A DNA stretch of 64,000 nucleotides from Chamaecyparis obtusa. Taxonomy: Eukaryota > Streptophyta > Pinopsida > Cupressales > Cupressaceae. Made by a program: the position numbers and the translations under genes. The stretch is from NCBI GenBank assembly GCA_027943335.1, contig BSBK01008835.1:62001-126000 (forward strand). Direction: 5' to 3'. Each line of letters begins with the position of its first letter. Positions within the stretch are counted from its first letter, which is position 1. This document shows positions 60,750 to 64,000 of this stretch, piece after piece. A model generated the notes under the pieces. The model searched no databases. It was not told the origin of the DNA and was given only the letters and a program-made list of their open reading frames with translations.

Positions 60750-61604
60750 TGATGAAGGGTGCTCCCCTTAATACCACAAATACATAACAGAAATAGAGAA
60801 ACAACAATGTAATAATATGCAAGAATAGAAAATTGGCTTCTTATTATCTCCACAAATGTGGAATTACAAACTTTCAGAATTACAATATGCAAATCCACAT
60901 GGGCATTCCCTTACAATATTTTGTAGGACAAAGCCTCAAATCAATACCTAGATCTACTACCTAGAACTGCCCTAGACAACACTACGACCCTTCTTTATAT
61001 AGGCAATTTCGACCGCCCGAGAAGGTTCTAGAAATTTAGACCTAAGGGCCGACCCAACTTAGAATTATTTTATTTTACAATTTATTACATAAAAGTCAGC
61101 TCAAAATGAGTTTTGAAACCCCAACAAAAATTTTGAAGGAAAATTATTTTCTGCCATTTCAGGTGGCTCGACTTCCAGAGACCATAGGTCATCACCAGTT
61201 GACCTGATTGACTATTATAACCCCATTTTAGAAACAACACGAAGTGCTCTACAAGCTTGATTGGTGCAAAGTGCCCGTCACCCAATTTTTTGACCTCATT
61301 CAAGGCCTCTAAAGCCTTCAAAACTAAGTTCAAAGTTTTCGTACCCTACTGCCAATACCGAAAATCTTCAATATCTTCAAAACTAGACCTGATCTAGCCA
61401 TGAAACTTTGCTGGTAGGCTGATATGAATGAGATGAACCTCCATATGTAAAATGGGACATTCAAAGATCGTAAGACCAACTTACTAAAAATAGAAAGTTT
61501 CCATAAATAGCAACTCTGCACAAGATAACCCTTATTGAATACAAAAACAAAAATATTTTTGGGTCATGCAAGATTGCTCTTACACCCAGGATGCTTCTGC
61601 AACA
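60750..61604 (-). repeat. 5' LTR of element I
   Basis: 855 bp. On the plus strand it runs TGATGAAGGG...GCTTCTGCAACA. It is similar to the 3' LTR throughout, with scattered substitutions. Confidence 0.93.
60993..61002 (-). promoter_or_regulatory. TATA box, 5' LTR of element I
   Basis: CTATATAAAG on the minus strand, about 350 bases upstream of the gag start. Confidence 0.6.
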
Positions 61605-62786
61605 GCTGATATCTAGGATAATGATGACTCATGATCCTATATACCTCATATTGAGATGCTCCTTCACTAATTTACATAGAAAATATACCCTTTGGAAAAT
61701 ATATTAGAGAAACCATTAATTCATTAGTCGCTTGCCCATTTTTTGTTGCATGAATACCTATGGTGGTGCCATCTCTATTGTATGCTTGCATATTTGAATG
61801 TATTTCATGCCATAGCAATGATGATACTATATAGATTGTATATCTTCCGTATAAATAAAAAAAAAGGCCCTCTGTATTTGATATGATATACTATCATGTA
61901 TCAAGTGTCTATCATTTGGGATACTATGACATGTTCAATCCTTTTATTGAAGTGCCACTGTGTTTTCGTTATTCCACATGATGACATGCTACCTCTTATT
62001 CTCTATTTTTTGCACCTCATACTTTATTTGTTTCCATGATCTGTTCTCATGACCCTTAAGTGTCCTTACTAATGCTGCATCATCTGGATGTACTTTTCTT
62101 TTGTATGATGTGTGCTCTTGGACCTTGATGCGATCACTTGACAGGAAACCTAGATTTTCCCTATCATGATCTACATCAATGGCATAGGTCATTCATTGAA
62201 CTTATTGTTGGATTAGCTCTTCCTTTATTTGCACTTGAAACAAACATGTCAGTGAAAACATGGTGCCTCTTTTGTTCCTTTGAGCCTTATGCACATGCCC
62301 TGAGCACAGCCTTTGTTAGAGGTGCATAGTTGAGTGCACATATGCATTCTATAGATATTTTGATACTAGCCATTGCATAGATTCATTGGATCTAACCCAT
62401 CTCTTCTTCTCTTTTTGCAGGTTTTGGATCTCAGGAACTCTTTGGACAGGACCAGATCTGGACTTCAATACTAGGCAATGTCCGGTACCCTAGTATTTAA
62501 TACTTTGCTTTATGTATATGTATACTCATTCATTCAATTTTGGTAACGGCTATGCTCACGGCCTATGTGAGCTTAGATAGATGGTTCTCCTTTCAGTTCT
62601 TTCCCTTTTGTACAGTATACATACATGCATGTGTAGCTTTTAGATGCAGTTCATTTCCTTTAACTTTCATGTACTTTGCAATGAAATGAACAAAAACTTT
62701 AAAGAAGATCACCTAATAATACAAACTAGGGTACTATAGCATCATCTAGTAATTAGGTCCCTAATAATGAGAAAAATATGACAATA
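61605..62786. other. Element X, right segment (noncoding)
   Basis: No coding signal. It includes a pyrimidine-rich run ending in an AG (62404-62421) and a final AT-rich part ending TGACAATA. This looks like the regulatory or terminal part of an LTR, but no function can be assigned. Confidence 0.45.
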
Positions 62787-63725
62787 ATTATCTTTGGGGG
62801 TAATGACAAACTTACTATAGAATTTTCTAAGGAGATGCAGAGCGAGTTTGAGATGAGCATGATTTGAGCTATAAAATACTTTTTGGGATTAAATGTGCAG
62901 TAGACAAAGAAAGGTATTTCATTAATCAGTCTAAGTATATGAAAGAGATATTGAAGAGGTTCAAGATGGATGATTGCAAGGTAGTGGGTACACCTATGAT
63001 AACAGGATGCAAGCTTACAAAAGAAGATTATTCTCTAGCAGTAGATATAACATTTTACAAGTCTATGATTGGTAGACTCATATATCTTACTCAATCTAGA
63101 CTTGATATTTCTAATGCAGTTGGCATAGTTGGAAGATTTGCAACAGAGCCTAAATAAAGTCACCTCATGGTAGTAAAGAGAATATTTAGATATTTGAAGG
63201 GCACTATAGATTATGGTCTATGGTATCCTAATTTAGAGAATGTTGAGATTTGTGTATATACAGATACAGATTGAGCAGGATGCTTGGATGATAGAAAGAT
63301 TACATCAAGAGGAGCAACATTTCTTGGTGATAGACTAGTCACTTGGACAAGAAAGAAGCATAATTGTATCTCAGTCAATAGCAGAAGTAGAGTATGTTGT
63401 AACAACTTTGAATTCTTCTATAATTTTTTGGATCAAGAAAATGATAAAGGACTTTGGAACTCAGATTGATTATCCTATTGTTATTCATTGTGATAACACT
63501 TGCACTATCAACATGTCAAAAATCCCCATGATGCATGCAAAGGAAAAACACATAGAGATTACGTATCACTTCCTAAGAGAGAAAGTGGCAAAGAAAGAAG
63601 TTAAATTGGATTATGTGAGTACAAAGGAATAGCTAGCAGATATATTCACAAAGCCTTTATTGAAGGATACTTTTGAGTATCTTAGGGAGAAGCTGGGATT
63701 AATTCCCTTCTCTTATTCAGATTAG
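62787..63725 (+). pseudogene. Copia RT C-part and RNase H (element D)
   Basis: This resumes D after X at IIFGGNDKLTIEF. It follows E closely: YFLGLNV, SKYMKEILKRFKMDDCKVVGTP, LIYLTQSRLDISNAVG, then RNase H with VYTDTD followed by a stop, a degraded SRGATFLGD, HCDNTCTINMSKIP, and the end ADIFTKPLLKDTFEYLREKLG before the stop at 63725. Several stops (near 62868, 62901, 63156, 63273, 63632) and a frameshift near 63370 inactivate it. Losing the piece between 32739 and 62787 confirms D was once continuous. Confidence 0.87.
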
Positions 63726-64000
63726 AGAAAGCGGAGAGATCATCAGTCCTTAGTGACTGATGGATGGTTAACTACTCTACTTTAGGAGTAGTACTGATGC
63801 TTAAATGTTTGGCGCCCTTTTCCTTTGATGTCAAAGGGAGAGTCATATATAGTCATGAAAAATAGTATTAAAGGGGGAGTACATACAAAATTAAGGAGTA
63901 ATATATAGTAGCAATGATGAGTAGTATTCAGTCATGGAAGCAATTCAATTGAGTAAATGGAGAATGTTATAAAAGAATTGTTCATTTGGATTGGTGGTGT
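63726..64000 (+). other. 3' noncoding region of element D, up to its expected 3' LTR
   Basis: This aligns with E's 29810-30130, including an internal purine run GTCAAAGGGAGAG near 63820 and AAAGGGGGAG near 63869. The last bases match E about 50 bp before its 3' LTR, so D's 3' LTR should start near position 64045, outside the window. Confidence 0.7.

Larger units (their letters stand above)
55270..61604 (-). mobile_element. Element I: Ty3/Gypsy chromovirus, 6.3 kb
   Basis: This minus-strand element has LTRs 55270-56122 and 60750-61604 and a perfect target duplication GCTGA (55265-55269 and 61605-61609). Gag, protease, RT, RNase H, integrase and a C-terminal chromodomain are fused in one frame of about 1498 codons. 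This layout marks the chromovirus branch, whose chromodomain directs integration to modified histones. It inserted in X. Nonsense codons inactivate it, but no frameshift was seen. Confidence 0.93.
32740..62786. mobile_element. Element X: LTR-like insertion in element D's RT (about 4.3 kb net)
   Basis: X begins TGTTGTCAC and ends TGACAATA (ends inverted, 7 of 8), flanked by the perfect 5-bp duplication ATTAT (32735-32739 and 62787-62791). Its own sequence is 32740-34324, 37188-37787, 54313-55269 and 61610-62786. The rest is the inverted F copy, element G and element I. The net content is noncoding, and no second copy of its ends is seen, so it may be a very long solo LTR or a noncoding LTR derivative. 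Its orientation is unknown. Confidence 0.55.
20177..64000 (+). mobile_element. Element D: Ty1/Copia retrotransposon backbone, interrupted three times
   Basis: The plus-strand Copia pieces that join in reading order are 20177-21761 (gag, protease, integrase N-part), 31449-32739 (integrase end, RT N-part) and 62787-64000 (RT end, RNase H, 3' noncoding). The gaps are elements E and X, each flanked by a 5-bp duplication. The 5' LTR and gag start are absent because element B and the A/B rearrangement lie there. The 3' LTR should begin just past the window, since the last bases match element E about 50 bp before its 3' LTR. It belongs to the same family as E. Confidence 0.88.

Noticed and set aside
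62404..62600. Possible host gene 3' exon, with a pyrimidine tract and AG acceptor followed by a short frame
   Set aside because: No coding continuation either side, and the segment belongs to element X, bounded by a target duplication.

Overview
The window is intergenic, transposon-dense DNA from a seed plant with a large, heavily methylated genome. I saw no host gene, rRNA, functional tRNA or CRISPR array. Almost all of the 64 kb is nested, decayed LTR retrotransposons. Reading frames are broken mainly by TAG/TGA/TAA codons of the kind cytosine deamination creates, several solo LTRs are present, and the Copia, Tat-type Gypsy and chromovirus lineages coexist. A gymnosperm is plausible but cannot be proved from the sequence alone.

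Left third (1-20176). Three copies of an LTR-retrotransposon group that lacks any recognisable pol lie here: A (1-3799, minus strand, truncated), B (3800-20176, plus strand) and C (10413-18637, minus strand, complete, TSD TTAAT). B and C encode a coiled-coil gag-like protein with an array of five CCHC-type zinc knuckles, then a separate ORF2 of about 1200 codons that I do not recognise. ORF2 is recognisably the same protein in A, B and C. C sits inside a roughly 1 kb DNA transposon (9763-18986, 32-bp terminal inverted repeats), which itself interrupts B next to B's 3' polypurine tract. This group is the best candidate in the window for an undescribed system: a non-autonomous LTR family with its own second ORF, probably mobilised by the Copia elements alongside it.

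Backbone. B lies in the gag of a Ty1/Copia element D, whose pieces are 20177-21761, 31449-32739 and 62787-64000. D is also interrupted in its integrase by E (21762-31448, TSD CTAGA), another member of the same Copia family. E carries a 2.6 kb solo LTR, F (25925-28505), in its reverse transcriptase. D is interrupted again in its own reverse transcriptase by a 30 kb composite, X (32740-62786, TSD ATTAT).

Inside X are three later insertions: a second solo LTR of the F family, inverted (34325-37182); a 16.5 kb Tat-type Ty3/Gypsy element G (37788-54307) with dual RNase H and a decayed antisense ORF between integrase and 3' LTR; and a 6.3 kb chromovirus I (55270-61604, minus strand, TSD GCTGA) whose whole gag-pol stays in one frame, broken only by nonsense codons. 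With these removed, X is about 4.3 kb of noncoding DNA with LTR-like ends.

Insertion order inferred from nesting: D first; then B, E and X into D; F into E; the DNA transposon into B and C into that transposon; G, the inverted F copy and I into X. No element here looks able to transpose on its own, although LTR promoters, primer-binding sites and polypurine tracts remain readable.
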